A stretch of DNA of 22,769 nt from Candidatus Nomurabacteria bacterium (GTDB lineage: Bacteria > Patescibacteriota > Minisyncoccia > Phycocordibacterales > UBA9973), in the NCBI GenBank assembly GCA_023267245.1, contig JAHFNP010000001.1:1-22769 (forward strand), in the 5' to 3' direction. Positions 1 through 7,569 of the stretch are shown here, piece after piece. The position numbers and the translations under genes were made by a program. A model generated the notes under the pieces. That model was not told where the DNA came from. It was given only the letters and a program-made list of their open reading frames with translations, and made no database searches. Every line of letters begins with the position of its first letter. The first letter of the stretch is position 1.

Positions 1-318
1 AAAATTTTCTCTGCTCGACTCGTCAGGCACATCGGATAATGATGTGCACCTGTCGACGGTCTGCGCAAGGCTTCCTGAATGCAACTGAGCTTCCCTTAAG
101 AGCTTGAATGTCCGCTCGCGCATTTCGCTTGCGGCTTTGTTTGTAAAAGTGATCGCCAATATATTTTCCGGCCGGACTCCTTCTTTGATCAAGTTGGCTA
201 TCCTGTGAGTAATCGTTTTGGTTTTGCCCGCACCAGCCCCGGCAATAATTAAAAGAGGACCGTCTTTGTGCAAGACGGCCTCTCTCTGCTTCTCGTTTAG
301 ATTTTCTAGGTTACTCAT
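1..318 (-). CDS. UvrD/PcrA-type superfamily 1 DNA helicase (N-terminal part)
   Basis: The minus strand is open from an ATG at 318 to the window edge, giving 106 residues of an SF1A DNA helicase; the rest lies outside. Visible are the Q-motif region LNEKQREAV (residues 7-15), the Walker A loop AGAGAGKT (26-33) and motif Ia TFTNKAA (57-63), in the order and spacing of UvrD, PcrA and Rep. These helicases unwind DNA with 3'-5' polarity in excision repair, mismatch repair and fork rescue. After motif Ia comes a serine-rich stretch (about 75-106) where E. coli UvrD goes quickly to its next motif, so this may be a lineage-specific insertion. UvrD, PcrA and Rep cannot be told apart from this fragment. 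It is divergent from the M23 gene. Confidence 0.9.
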   Translation of the reverse strand, partial: MSNLENLNEKQREAVLHKDGPLLIIAGAGAGKTKTITHRIANLIKEGVRPENILAITFTNKAASEMRERTFKLLREAQLHSGSLAQTVDRCTSLSDVPDESSRENF

Positions 319-327
319 GTCTTATTT

Positions 328-356
328 ACTTTATCTTAGATATCCACAGTTGTCTA
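328..356 (-). promoter_or_regulatory. Putative promoter of the uvrD-like gene
   Basis: On the minus strand, TAGACA (351-356) and TAAAGT (328-333) are separated by 17 bp and point at the ATG at 318, with a gap of only 9 nt. The spacer contains ATATCCACA (340-348), one mismatch from a DnaA box. Matches are 5/6 and 4/6; prediction only. Confidence 0.4.
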
Positions 357-365
357 TTTACCTCG

Positions 366-393
366 TTGACTTACCCCCTATTTTTGATACCAT
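366..393 (+). promoter_or_regulatory. Putative promoter of the M23 peptidase gene
   Basis: TTGACT (366-371) and TACCAT (388-393) are separated by 16 bp on the plus strand. If used, this gives a leader of about 240 nt before the ATG at 641. The 319-640 interval has no gene. Besides this promoter and the divergent one it holds a 9-bp inverted repeat (426-434 with 442-450) and a CTGTAA/TTACAG/CTGTAA set at 472-525. Confidence 0.35.
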
Positions 394-425
394 TAAGAGT
401 ACACAGATTTTCCGATTGTTCCGAA

Positions 426-525
426 AAAATGCTTGAAAATAAAGCATTTTACCCTGAAAATGATGAATTCCTGTAACGATTATTGGTTTTTTCTAGATTT
501 ACAGTACCTTTTGGTCGCCCTGTAA
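426..525 (+). promoter_or_regulatory. Structured 5' leader candidate upstream of the M23 peptidase
   Basis: AAAATGCTT (426-434) pairs with AAGCATTTT (442-450) around a 7-nt loop. CTGTAA (472-477), TTACAG (500-505) and CTGTAA (520-525) follow. The middle element can pair with either outer one, so two exclusive hairpins are possible. Cell-wall hydrolase genes with LysM domains are often under riboswitch control in other bacteria, but I could not match this to the ydaO/c-di-AMP or another known consensus. Confidence 0.3.
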
Positions 526-640
526 CCTTTTATAGAGAAAAGATCGAGAAATCACCTAAATTAGCTTTATTTTATCTAAAAACAAAAAAACGGGCCTTTT
601 TTCTGTCTCATTTTTGAAAGGTCAGTCAAAGAATTTATTT

Positions 641-1642
641 ATGAAACTTCCAGCTCAGGGGTCTATTTTTGCTATTTTGGCCTTATTTTCCTTGGTTTTT
701 ACGCCGATAGCTACCGCCCAAGCGCAAACCGATGCTTTGATCGGCAATTCCCAAAATTCTCAAAATCTTACCCTTATGCAGGCAACAGTTTCCCCTAATC
801 GTGATTTTGGGCAAAATAGTAGCGATATCACAATAGAGAATCATTCAGCTCTTTTGTCGCAAGTAGGCCCCCTTGGAACAGCTGCGGACATAAAAGATGA
901 ATATCTTTCTGATCAAGATGTTAATTATACAGTCAGGAGTGGTGATACTATCCCCGGAGTAGCCAAGATGTTTGGTATTTCTCAGAACACGATTATCTGG
1001 GCCAATAATTTAAAGAAAGGTCAGGCTTTGAAGGAAGGTGATATTTTGCTGATTTTGCCTATTTCAGGTGTCGAATATACCATTAAAAGCGGAGATACTT
1101 TAAAGGGCATCGCTAAAAAATACAATGGTGACATTGATGAAATCTTTATATTTAACGACATTACCGAACAAACCAACTTGGCCGTTGGAGACAAAATAAT
1201 TATTCCTGACGGAGAAATTAATGGAGGAACCACATCTTCACCTTCAGTTCCAAAAACTCCAAAACCAAACTACAGTGGTGCATCATATGAAGGGTATTAT
1301 ATGCGCCCGATTGTCGGTGGTATAAGAACTCAGGGAATTCATGGCCACAATGGTGTTGATCTAGCATCATCTTACGGCGCAAATATCCTAGCTTCAGCTG
1401 ATGGCGAAGTCATTATTTCTCGAAGTTCAGGTTGGAATGGAGGTTATGGCTCTTATATTGTATTGAAACATGGAAATGGAACACAAACTTGGTACGGACA
1501 TTTGAGCGCGACTCTGGTTAGTGTTGGCGATCATGTAAGTCAAGGCCAAGTTATCGGCCGAATGGGCAATACGGGACAAGTTAAAGGACCGACTGGAATT
1601 CATCTGCACTTTGAAATCCGCGGAGCCAAAAATCCATTTTAA
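641..1642 (+). CDS. Secreted LysM-LysM-M23 family peptidoglycan endopeptidase
   Basis: A 333-residue exported cell-wall hydrolase. It starts with a signal peptide (hydrophobic core about 8-24, TAQAQ cleavage region). Two LysM peptidoglycan-binding modules follow at about 95-140 and 146-189 (YTVRSGDT and YTIKSGDT starts), then a linker rich in Ser, Pro and Lys and a C-terminal M23/LytM domain. The zinc ligands of M23 are present: the HNGVD motif (H236, D240) and the HLH motif (H321, H323), plus a conserved H287 in WYGHLS. M23 enzymes cut peptide cross-bridges in peptidoglycan during growth, division or attack on other cells. I chose the ATG at 641; an in-frame TTG at 614 would add nine residues and two lysines to the n-region. 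It converges on comM and shares its terminator. Confidence 0.92.
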   Translation: MKLPAQGSIFAILALFSLVFTPIATAQAQTDALIGNSQNSQNLTLMQATVSPNRDFGQNSSDITIENHSALLSQVGPLGTAADIKDEYLSDQDVNYTVRSGDTIPGVAKMFGISQNTIIWANNLKKGQALKEGDILLILPISGVEYTIKSGDTLKGIAKKYNGDIDEIFIFNDITEQTNLAVGDKIIIPDGEINGGTTSSPSVPKTPKPNYSGASYEGYYMRPIVGGIRTQGIHGHNGVDLASSYGANILASADGEVIISRSSGWNGGYGSYIVLKHGNGTQTWYGHLSATLVSVGDHVSQGQVIGRMGNTGQVKGPTGIHLHFEIRGAKNPF

Positions 1643-1693
1643 ATTAGATAATAAAAAGCCGATCATTTATGATCGGCTTTTTATTATCTAATT
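1642..1693. terminator. Bidirectional terminator, perfect 24-bp inverted repeat
   Basis: Bases 1642-1665 are perfectly complementary to 1670-1693 around a TTTA loop. The G+C core GCCGATCA/TGATCGGC is flanked by A5/T5 runs, so it works in both directions. It overlaps the last base of the M23 stop codon and contains the comM stop codon (1688-1690). Confidence 0.92.
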
Positions 1694-3235
1694 TGTTTTT
1701 GGTCTGTATTGAATCGCTTCGAGGATATGCGGAACTTCTATTTCGGGAGTGCCAGCCAAGTCGGCGATCGTGCGGGCGAGTTTGATGACGCGGTGATAGG
1801 CTCGAGCGGAAAGGTTTAGTCTTTGGGCGCTTTGATTTAAAATATCTTTCACCTTGTCGCTAATCAAAACTTTGTCTAAGTCTTTTACATTCATTTCGCT
1901 GTTTGTTTTTATAGCTCGACCAAGATTTTGAAATCTTTGAGCTTGTATTTTACGAGCATTTCTCACTCTTTCTTTTATCGTCTTGGTATTTTCTGATCCC
2001 GTATTTTTATCGGAAAGTTTATCATAATCGATATTTTCAACTTTGAGCCAGATATCTACTCGGTCTATAATCGGTCCGGAAATTTTCCGCTGATAGCGCG
2101 CGAGATCTGCCGGTCGGCAAACGCATTCTTTTTGTTTGGAGCCCAAGTGCCCGCAAGGACAAGGGTTCATCGCGGCGATCAGAATAAATTGCGCCGGAAA
2201 GCGGGCAACCCCTTTCGCTCTGGCAACATTTATGACCCGATCTTCGAGCGGTTGGCGGAGCGATTCGATTACTCTTTTATCAAATTCCGGAAATTCATCG
2301 AGAAAGAGCACGCCTTTGTGCGCTAGTGTTATTTCTCCTGGTTTGGGTGTCGCCCCGCCGCCAACTATCGAAACGTAGGAAGAAGTATGATGCGGTGAGC
2401 GCAGGGGTGGCGTCGTGATGAGCTCCCCTTCGAGAGTTCCAGCAGTTGAATGGATGCCAGTAATTTCCAAAACATCTTCTTTGTCTAAGGCTGGCAATAT
2501 ATATGAAAAGGCGCGCGCGAGCATCGTCTTGCCTGTGCCGGGCGGGCCGGACATAGCGATATTGTGGCCACCGGCCGCTGCGATCTCCAGTCCCCGCTTG
2601 GCGCCTTCTTGGCCGCGCACATCCGAGAAATCGATCGGGACATTTTCTTCACTAGAAAATTTAATTTCTGTTTTTGGCTGAGGTTTTATTTTTCTTGAAT
2701 TATTTTTATTAGATTTTTTCGCATCTAAGTGTTGGATAACTTCAGCTAAGTTTTTGACGCCGTAGACGGTGATGCCGTCGATCAAGGCTGCTTCTTCGGC
2801 ATTTTGAAGTGGCACAAAAATTTCTTTAAAGCCTTTGCTCTTGGCAGTCTGAGTCAGTAACAAAGTGCCGCGCACGGGTTTTAATTCCCCATTCAGTGAA
2901 AGTTCTCCGAGGAATATTTTGTCTTCTGGAATAAATTTTATATCACCCGAACAAAGCAAAAATCCGAGCGCGATCGCCAAATCAAAATAAGGCCCTTCCT
3001 TTCTGATCTCCGCCGGTGCGAGTGAGATGATTGTCTTCTGATTCAAGCTTTTAGGCGAAGTAAAGCCGGAGTTTTTGATCGCTGAGCCGACTCGGTCCTT
3101 GGCTTCTTCGACGGCTTTGTCTGGCAGGCCGACAATCGAAAAGGCATTCAGGCCGCGGAAGGTGTCGACTTCGACGGTTATGATTTGACCTTTAAGCAGA
3201 TGTGTTTGTGCTGAGAAAACTCTTGCAAAAGCCAT
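1688..3235 (-). CDS. comM: YifB/ComM family Mg-chelatase-like AAA+ ATPase
   Basis: This 515-residue protein has the full ComM/YifB architecture. An N-terminal Lon-protease-like fold (ChlI domain) covers about 1-170, with the typical VEVDTFRGLNAFSIVGLPD stretch at 21-39. The AAA+ module has Walker A GPPGTGKT (230-237), Walker B GVLFLDEF (308-315) and AAMNPCPCG (354-362). A Cys-rich segment (CPCG with CVC, 359-373) may bind zinc. The C-terminal domain is ChlI-like. ComM is a branch-migration helicase that extends recombination tracts in natural transformation, so the gene suggests integration of imported single-stranded DNA. No other competence gene is in the window. It is the last gene of the pnp unit, 30 nt after the TraR-like gene, and ends in the strong terminator at 1642-1693. 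Confidence 0.95.
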   Translation of the reverse strand: MAFARVFSAQTHLLKGQIITVEVDTFRGLNAFSIVGLPDKAVEEAKDRVGSAIKNSGFTSPKSLNQKTIISLAPAEIRKEGPYFDLAIALGFLLCSGDIKFIPEDKIFLGELSLNGELKPVRGTLLLTQTAKSKGFKEIFVPLQNAEEAALIDGITVYGVKNLAEVIQHLDAKKSNKNNSRKIKPQPKTEIKFSSEENVPIDFSDVRGQEGAKRGLEIAAAGGHNIAMSGPPGTGKTMLARAFSYILPALDKEDVLEITGIHSTAGTLEGELITTPPLRSPHHTSSYVSIVGGGATPKPGEITLAHKGVLFLDEFPEFDKRVIESLRQPLEDRVINVARAKGVARFPAQFILIAAMNPCPCGHLGSKQKECVCRPADLARYQRKISGPIIDRVDIWLKVENIDYDKLSDKNTGSENTKTIKERVRNARKIQAQRFQNLGRAIKTNSEMNVKDLDKVLISDKVKDILNQSAQRLNLSARAYHRVIKLARTIADLAGTPEIEVPHILEAIQYRPKTN

Positions 3236-3265
3236 ATTTTTAAATTTTTAATTAATAATCTTTAA

Positions 3266-3619
3266 TTAAAGATGTTTTTTACAGGTTTTGGCGGCTGGAT
3301 TGGCTTCGAGTCTGTCTTCTTCTATGTCATCGCCGCAAATTTCGCATTTGCCGTAAGTATTGTCCTCAATTTTTTTTAAAGCATTGTTGATTTCATCCAA
3401 GCGGATTCCAAGCGGTCTTAAAGTCGCAGCTTTCTCCAGAAAATCTTCATCATGATCACCCATGTCGTTATCGTCCGCCTCTTTTGCAGTTTCTTCCATT
3501 GAAGGCGTAGCTTCCCATATCCCGGTTTGTTTGTTTTCTAGGCCGAGCCCCTTCATCTCTTCAAGTAAAACACTTTTTTCCATTTCCAACTTTTCTTTTA
3601 TTTTTATGTTTATTGTCAT
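3266..3619 (-). CDS. TraR/DksA-type zinc-finger protein
   Basis: 117 residues. The N-terminal half is acidic and helical (about 1-85), followed by a C-terminal DksA/TraR zinc finger with C92-E-I-C95 and C113-K-K-H116. The fourth ligand is His instead of the usual Cys. The sequence NTYGKCEICGDDI is typical of the family. DksA-type proteins bind in the RNA polymerase secondary channel and modulate initiation, often with ppGpp; short members are less well studied. A second Met at residue 13 (3583) could also be the start. The gene is 17 nt after the membrane protein gene and 30 nt before comM, so all three are probably co-transcribed from pnp. A role in RNA polymerase control is inferred from the family only. 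Confidence 0.85.
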   Translation of the reverse strand: MTINIKIKEKLEMEKSVLLEEMKGLGLENKQTGIWEATPSMEETAKEADDNDMGDHDEDFLEKAATLRPLGIRLDEINNALKKIEDNTYGKCEICGDDIEEDRLEANPAAKTCKKHL

Positions 3620-3636
3620 ATTTTTATAATATCACT

Positions 3637-4518
3637 TTATTTAGTTTTAGGCGAACCAAGCCGAGATACTATTTCGCTCAATGTTTCCCCGCTTCTCGAT
3701 ATCAGGATAGTTTTATCATTAAGGAAAGTATAGAAGAAAATTGTCTCACCGACGCCATTTTTTATAACTCGTGAATCATAATTTGCAATTACATCGTCCT
3801 CAAACCTTTTTTTTGAAAGATCAATACCTTCAGCATTCAAATCAATTAAAAATAGTTCATGCAGATCTTCTAACATGCTACCTTCCCATGCGGTCATTCC
3901 AGTAAAAGCATCCGGATAAGAATTCACTTTTAAGATCAAGAACGGCTCGCGATCAGTTGTATAATAAAAGCCGAACATGTAATTTTTATCGAGATAAGGT
4001 TTTAAGGCGGTCGGAAGATTGATTTTTAAAAGAGAAAGGAATTTATCAAGGTTATCCTTTTGGTCGCCTAGATCAGTTCTTTCGATCAAAGAAATATTTA
4101 ATATTTCTCCTTCTTTTAATCCGCTGGCTGATGCGGTTTGATTGATGAGATTCAAGAATTTTTCTTTTGACAAAGCAGTTATATCGATAGCTTGGTCTTT
4201 ATCGGAAAAGATGATCACGTTGCTCGGTGTACCCGGCTGGATAATTGGTTTATTTTTCCCAAAACTAAAGAAAGATATAATACTGGTCAATATTAAAATC
4301 ACCCCACTAATTATAAAAATCAAATTCAATTTTGCCCCGTGGTTCTCAATCTTTATTTCTTCTTCTTTTACTTTTTGTTCGGCCCGGATAGTTCGAAAAG
4401 CCTCACCACCTTTTTCTTGGATCATTTTTGCCATGTCTTTTGAAAAAGTCCTCATGACTTTTTTGTTTTCCTTAGGCAATTCAGTGTTTAGATTATTTTG
4501 GCTGTTTGCTTGAGGCAT
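3637..4518 (-). CDS. Unknown single-pass membrane protein, translationally coupled to pnp
   Basis: 293 residues, function not recognised. The N-terminal 63 residues are hydrophilic and charged, then one transmembrane helix (about 64-86, rich in Ile, Leu and Phe) leads to an outer or C-terminal domain of about 200 residues without cysteines. There is no signal peptidase site; a single-pass topology with the short N-terminal part in the cytoplasm is likely. The start ATG at 4518 lies inside the 3' end of pnp, a 26-nt overlap, which suggests coupled translation. The overlap makes the reading frame credible. The tail after the helix has alternating hydrophobic segments (IIFFYTF-like) suggestive of a beta-rich fold, but no catalytic motif stands out. 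Confidence 0.8.
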   Translation of the reverse strand: MPQANSQNNLNTELPKENKKVMRTFSKDMAKMIQEKGGEAFRTIRAEQKVKEEEIKIENHGAKLNLIFIISGVILILTSIISFFSFGKNKPIIQPGTPSNVIIFSDKDQAIDITALSKEKFLNLINQTASASGLKEGEILNISLIERTDLGDQKDNLDKFLSLLKINLPTALKPYLDKNYMFGFYYTTDREPFLILKVNSYPDAFTGMTAWEGSMLEDLHELFLIDLNAEGIDLSKKRFEDDVIANYDSRVIKNGVGETIFFYTFLNDKTILISRSGETLSEIVSRLGSPKTK

Positions 4519-6631
4519 AATTTGGATCCGCTTCTTTAATTGAGAGGCTAAGTCGTCCGCGTTCGTCTGTTCCTTTTATTTTGATCGGGACGATCTCTCC
4601 TTCCTTAAGAATATCAGAAACCTTATCAACTCTAAAGGGGGCAATCTCTGAAATGTGAACAAGTCCCTCAGTCGTCTGATTGATTTTTACAAATGCGCCG
4701 AAGTCCATGATTTTAACTACTTCAACTTTAGTCATTTCGCCGGGCATATATTCATGCGTTAAGTCGCTGATTATTTGTATTGCGCGTTCGGCTGAACCGT
4801 CCTTGCCGGTCGCGTAGACTGTGCCGTCGTCTTCGATTGTTATCTCTGCACCGGTTTTTTCTTTGATGCCGTTTATTGTCTTGCCGCCCGGGCCGATCAC
4901 GAGGCCGATTTGAGAAACTTTCACTTTAATCGTGATGATTTTCGGCGCGTTTGGTGAAATATCTTTTCGAGGTGAAGATATTTCACGCTCAATTGCATCC
5001 AAAATTGTCAGCCGAGCTTTTTTTGATTGGATCATCGCTTCAGCTAATATTTTTATCGGCACGCCGTCTACTTTCACATCGAGCTGGATCGCGGTGATGC
5101 CGTCTCTTGTGCCGGCTACTTTGAAATCCATGTCGCCATGATGATCTTCCGGTCCTTGGATATCGGTCAGAATTTTATATTTATTTTCATTTTCATACAT
5201 CAATCCCATCGCGACACCCGCTACTGGAGCTTTGATCGGCACGCCACCGTCCATCAGAGCGAGGGTCGACGCGCAGATGGACGCTTGCGAAGTTGAGCCG
5301 TTTGAAGCCATCGATTCAGAAACAATGCGTATTGTGTAGGGGAATTCCTCTTTGCTCGGCAAGACCATCGCGAGCGCTTTCTCGGCGAGCGCGCCGTGTC
5401 CTATTTCTCGGCGATTTGTAAATCCAGAGCGACCCGTTTCTCCGGCAGAGAATGGCGGAAAATTATAGTGATGCATAAATCTTCTTTCTGCTGTCACATC
5501 CATGCCATTCACCGCTTGCCTGTCTCCTGGTCCGCCAAGAGTCAGTGCTGATAGAACATGAGTGCCTCCGCGATAAAAAATGCCGGATCCATGAAGAACA
5601 TTTGAAATCCGGCCGGCCTGCGCGTAAAGTTCGCGGACTTCGTCCATCGCTCGCAGGTCGGCGCGTTTATTTTCATTGATAGCTTTTTCATGAAGGAAAT
5701 TATTTTCAGTATCATCAAACAAATCATCTTCAAGGGCAAAATCTGTTCTAGTTGCTTGTCCTGTTGTAGCGGTGGAAAATTTTTCCTTTACCATTTTATT
5801 CCAGACATTATGAAGCGCATCTATTTCTTTTTTGCCCGGGCCGGAGAAAATTGCCGCTTCCATTTTGGGCAGGATGTTTTCATTGAATAATGCGACGGAC
5901 TCATCGGAGATTTTTTCTTTTTCTATAATTCTCTTTTCTTTGCCGATTTCCGCGATGATTTTTTTCTGGAATTCTTCCAGTTTTGTGATTTCAAGACTCG
6001 CCATTGCGAGCGCCTCCGCCAATTCTTCTTCTTTTGTCTGTCTTGCAGCTGCTTCGATCATATTGATGTGCCCTTCCCTTCCGCAGACGGTCAGGTCGAA
6101 TTTATAAGGATATTCTTCCGCACGCAAATTTGTCGAAGGATTTATTTTTAAGCTATTATCATCGTACTTCCCTATGCGCACGCAGCCTATTGGTCCTCGC
6201 CAAGGAATGTTTGAGACGACTAATGCGAGCGAAGCGGCGTTGACCGCGAGCATGGCTGGGTCGTTATCATCGCAAGCGATAACAGTCACGATTATTTGCA
6301 CTGCGTGCCGGAGGCTCTGATCAAAAAGCGGACGCAGGGTTCGATCTATGACACGGCATGCGAGAATCGCTTCATTTGAAGGCTTTCCTTCGCGCCTAAC
6401 ATATTGAGATCCTAGAATTTTGCCGGAGGCATAGAATTTCTCAGCATAATCCACTGTTAAATTAAAAAATCCCAAGCCGGCTTGCTTGTCTTTTGACATG
6501 CAAGCGGTCGCGAGGACAACTGTCTCGCCGTATTTCAACATCACTGATCCCTGCGCCTGCTCCGCTAAATCTGAAAAAATAGCGGTCATAGTTTTCCCGC
6601 CGATCTCGATCGAATATTCTTTGGTTTTCAT
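4493..6631 (-). CDS. pnp: Polyribonucleotide nucleotidyltransferase (PNPase)
   Basis: A complete 712-residue PNPase, the phosphate-dependent 3'-5' exoribonuclease of the RNA degradosome. Two RNase PH domains (about 10-140 and 335-550) flank an all-helical linker. The second carries the catalytic region, with D490 (ILTDI) and D496 (PEDHHGDMDF) matching E. coli D486 and D492. A KH domain (563-622) has the loop IGPGG (579-583), and an S1 domain (630-700) contains DFGAFVKI and EGLVHISEI. Length matches the family (about 700). It is the first gene of a minus-strand unit with the membrane protein, TraR-like protein and comM. A hairpin separates it from the upstream rpsO-NYN genes, as in the classic rpsO-pnp arrangement. 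I see no strong promoter or Shine-Dalgarno sequence in the 32 nt before the ATG. Confidence 0.98.
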   Translation of the reverse strand: MKTKEYSIEIGGKTMTAIFSDLAEQAQGSVMLKYGETVVLATACMSKDKQAGLGFFNLTVDYAEKFYASGKILGSQYVRREGKPSNEAILACRVIDRTLRPLFDQSLRHAVQIIVTVIACDDNDPAMLAVNAASLALVVSNIPWRGPIGCVRIGKYDDNSLKINPSTNLRAEEYPYKFDLTVCGREGHINMIEAAARQTKEEELAEALAMASLEITKLEEFQKKIIAEIGKEKRIIEKEKISDESVALFNENILPKMEAAIFSGPGKKEIDALHNVWNKMVKEKFSTATTGQATRTDFALEDDLFDDTENNFLHEKAINENKRADLRAMDEVRELYAQAGRISNVLHGSGIFYRGGTHVLSALTLGGPGDRQAVNGMDVTAERRFMHHYNFPPFSAGETGRSGFTNRREIGHGALAEKALAMVLPSKEEFPYTIRIVSESMASNGSTSQASICASTLALMDGGVPIKAPVAGVAMGLMYENENKYKILTDIQGPEDHHGDMDFKVAGTRDGITAIQLDVKVDGVPIKILAEAMIQSKKARLTILDAIEREISSPRKDISPNAPKIITIKVKVSQIGLVIGPGGKTINGIKEKTGAEITIEDDGTVYATGKDGSAERAIQIISDLTHEYMPGEMTKVEVVKIMDFGAFVKINQTTEGLVHISEIAPFRVDKVSDILKEGEIVPIKIKGTDERGRLSLSIKEADPNYASSKQPK

Positions 6632-6663
6632 GTTTTTACATTAGCAAAAATACTTACTTTTGC

Positions 6664-6700
6664 AAAACACCTCGTTCATTTAGAACGAGGTGTTTTTTTT
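6664..6700. terminator. Hairpin terminator between the NYN gene and pnp
   Basis: A 14-bp perfect stem (6664-6677 with 6683-6696) has an ATTTA loop. On the plus strand it is followed by T8. On the minus strand, the direction of the genes here, the tract is only UUUU followed by GC, so termination of the rpsO-NYN transcript may be partial and allow read-through into pnp. Confidence 0.75.
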
Positions 6701-7205
6701 ATTTAAATCCGATCAGATATTTGCGGGAGTTTTGGTCTAGATCAAGGAAGTCGTCGGTGGCTTCTTTGAGCTTGGCTGAAGCGGACCGGCCAAAGGTTAC
6801 GACTTCGACTTGGCAGGTATTTTTTAAATATTCAACAAGAGGAACAAAGTCGCCATCGCCGGAAACAATCACAATCACATCAACTTTAGGCGCCATGCGC
6901 ACAGCGTCGATCGCAAGACCCACATCCCAGTCGCCTTTTTTAGCACCGCCGGCAAATATCTGCAAATCTTTAGATTTAGTTTCAATACCGAGTTTTTCCA
7001 GCGCTTCGAAAAAAGCTTTTTCTTCGCCGCTTTCAGTCGTGATGAGGTAAGCGATCGCCCGGACTAGTTTGCGTCCGGCAACGGCATCTTTCAAAATAGC
7101 GCCGAAATTGACCTTTCTTTTATATAAATTTTTAGCAGTATGATAAAGGTTCTGCGTATCAATGAAGACCCCAACTCTCTGCTCTTTGTGTTTTATTATG
7201 GACAT
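6699..7205 (-). CDS. NYN domain protein (LabA/DUF88 family), putative RNA-binding or nuclease
   Basis: 168 residues with a PIN-like NYN fold. The acidic residues expected for a metal site are present: D16 in VFIDTQNLY, D94 and D100 in GDWDVGLAID, and D117/D119 in SGDGDF. The family includes LabA and many uncharacterised bacterial proteins; some NYN members are ribonucleases, but activity here is inference. Its start codon directly follows the rpsO stop (TAAATG, no gap), so the two are translationally coupled. It sits between rpsO and pnp, a pair that is adjacent in many bacteria, which supports a role in RNA processing. No signal peptide or membrane segment. The protein is a lone NYN domain with only a short tail. 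Confidence 0.88.
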   Translation of the reverse strand: MSIIKHKEQRVGVFIDTQNLYHTAKNLYKRKVNFGAILKDAVAGRKLVRAIAYLITTESGEEKAFFEALEKLGIETKSKDLQIFAGGAKKGDWDVGLAIDAVRMAPKVDVIVIVSGDGDFVPLVEYLKNTCQVEVVTFGRSASAKLKEATDDFLDLDQNSRKYLIGFK

Positions 7206-7469
7206 TTAGCCTAGCTTAATTTTTTTGATGAGAGCGTCGTATTTAGTCTTGTCTTTTCTTTCCAAGTACTTCAAATGCTTTCGGCGGTCAGCGACCATCT
7301 TGATAAGACCCCTTCTGGAGTGGTTGTCTTTGTTGTGTTTCTTTAAATGAGAGGCCAGTTCGTTGATCTTTTCACTCAAAATAGACACTTGGACTTCGGA
7401 AGAGCCGGTGTCGGTATCGTGCCTTTGGTTTTTCTTTATTACTGCCTGTTTCTTTTTTGTAGCTAACAT
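7206..7469 (-). CDS. rpsO: 30S ribosomal protein S15
   Basis: 87 residues from the chosen start. The four-helix S15 fold is recognisable from QRHDTDTGSSEVQVSIL, ASHLKKHNKDNHSRRGL and RRKHLKYLERKD. S15 binds 16S rRNA helices 20-22 and is an early assembly protein. An ATG at 7478 would add three residues, but I prefer 7469. MLATKKKQ aligns with the usual N-terminus of the family, and a promoter (TTGCAA, 17 bp, TAATAT) has its -10 box over the 7478 ATG, which would put the transcription start near 7470. The mRNA would then be leaderless. The next gene starts immediately after the stop. No S15-binding pseudoknot leader like that of E. coli fits in this space. Confidence 0.95.
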   Translation of the reverse strand: MLATKKKQAVIKKNQRHDTDTGSSEVQVSILSEKINELASHLKKHNKDNHSRRGLIKMVADRRKHLKYLERKDKTKYDALIKKIKLG

Positions 7470-7476
7470 ATTTTGC

Positions 7477-7505
7477 ATATTACCCTAAATGCCTATTTTT
7501 TGCAA
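7477..7505 (-). promoter_or_regulatory. rpsO promoter, start site at the ATG
   Basis: On the minus strand, TTGCAA (7500-7505) and TAATAT (7477-7482) have a 17-bp spacer. Only 7 nt separate the -10 box from the ATG at 7469, which is the expected distance to the transcription start. Confidence 0.6.
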
Positions 7506-7535
7506 GGATGTGTGTTCTGATGGATTCTGTTTATA

Positions 7536-7563
7536 TTGTGCGACACTTGGAAGGGTGTATAAT
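7536..7563 (+). promoter_or_regulatory. Promoter of the Xer recombinase gene, start site at the ATG
   Basis: A perfect TATAAT (7558-7563) is preceded 16 bp upstream by TTGTGC (7536-7541). The ATG at 7570 begins 6 nt after the -10 box, so the transcript would be leaderless or nearly so. Confidence 0.6.
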
Positions 7564-7569
7564 TTGGGA

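Noticed and set aside
426..613. ydaO/c-di-AMP riboswitch before the LysM-M23 gene
   Set aside because: This riboswitch often controls LysM hydrolases, but I could not find its conserved segments here.
7489..7569. N-terminal extension of the Xer recombinase
   Set aside because: It is Cys-rich, unlike the family, and overlaps the promoter. ATG 7570 gives a normal Xer length.
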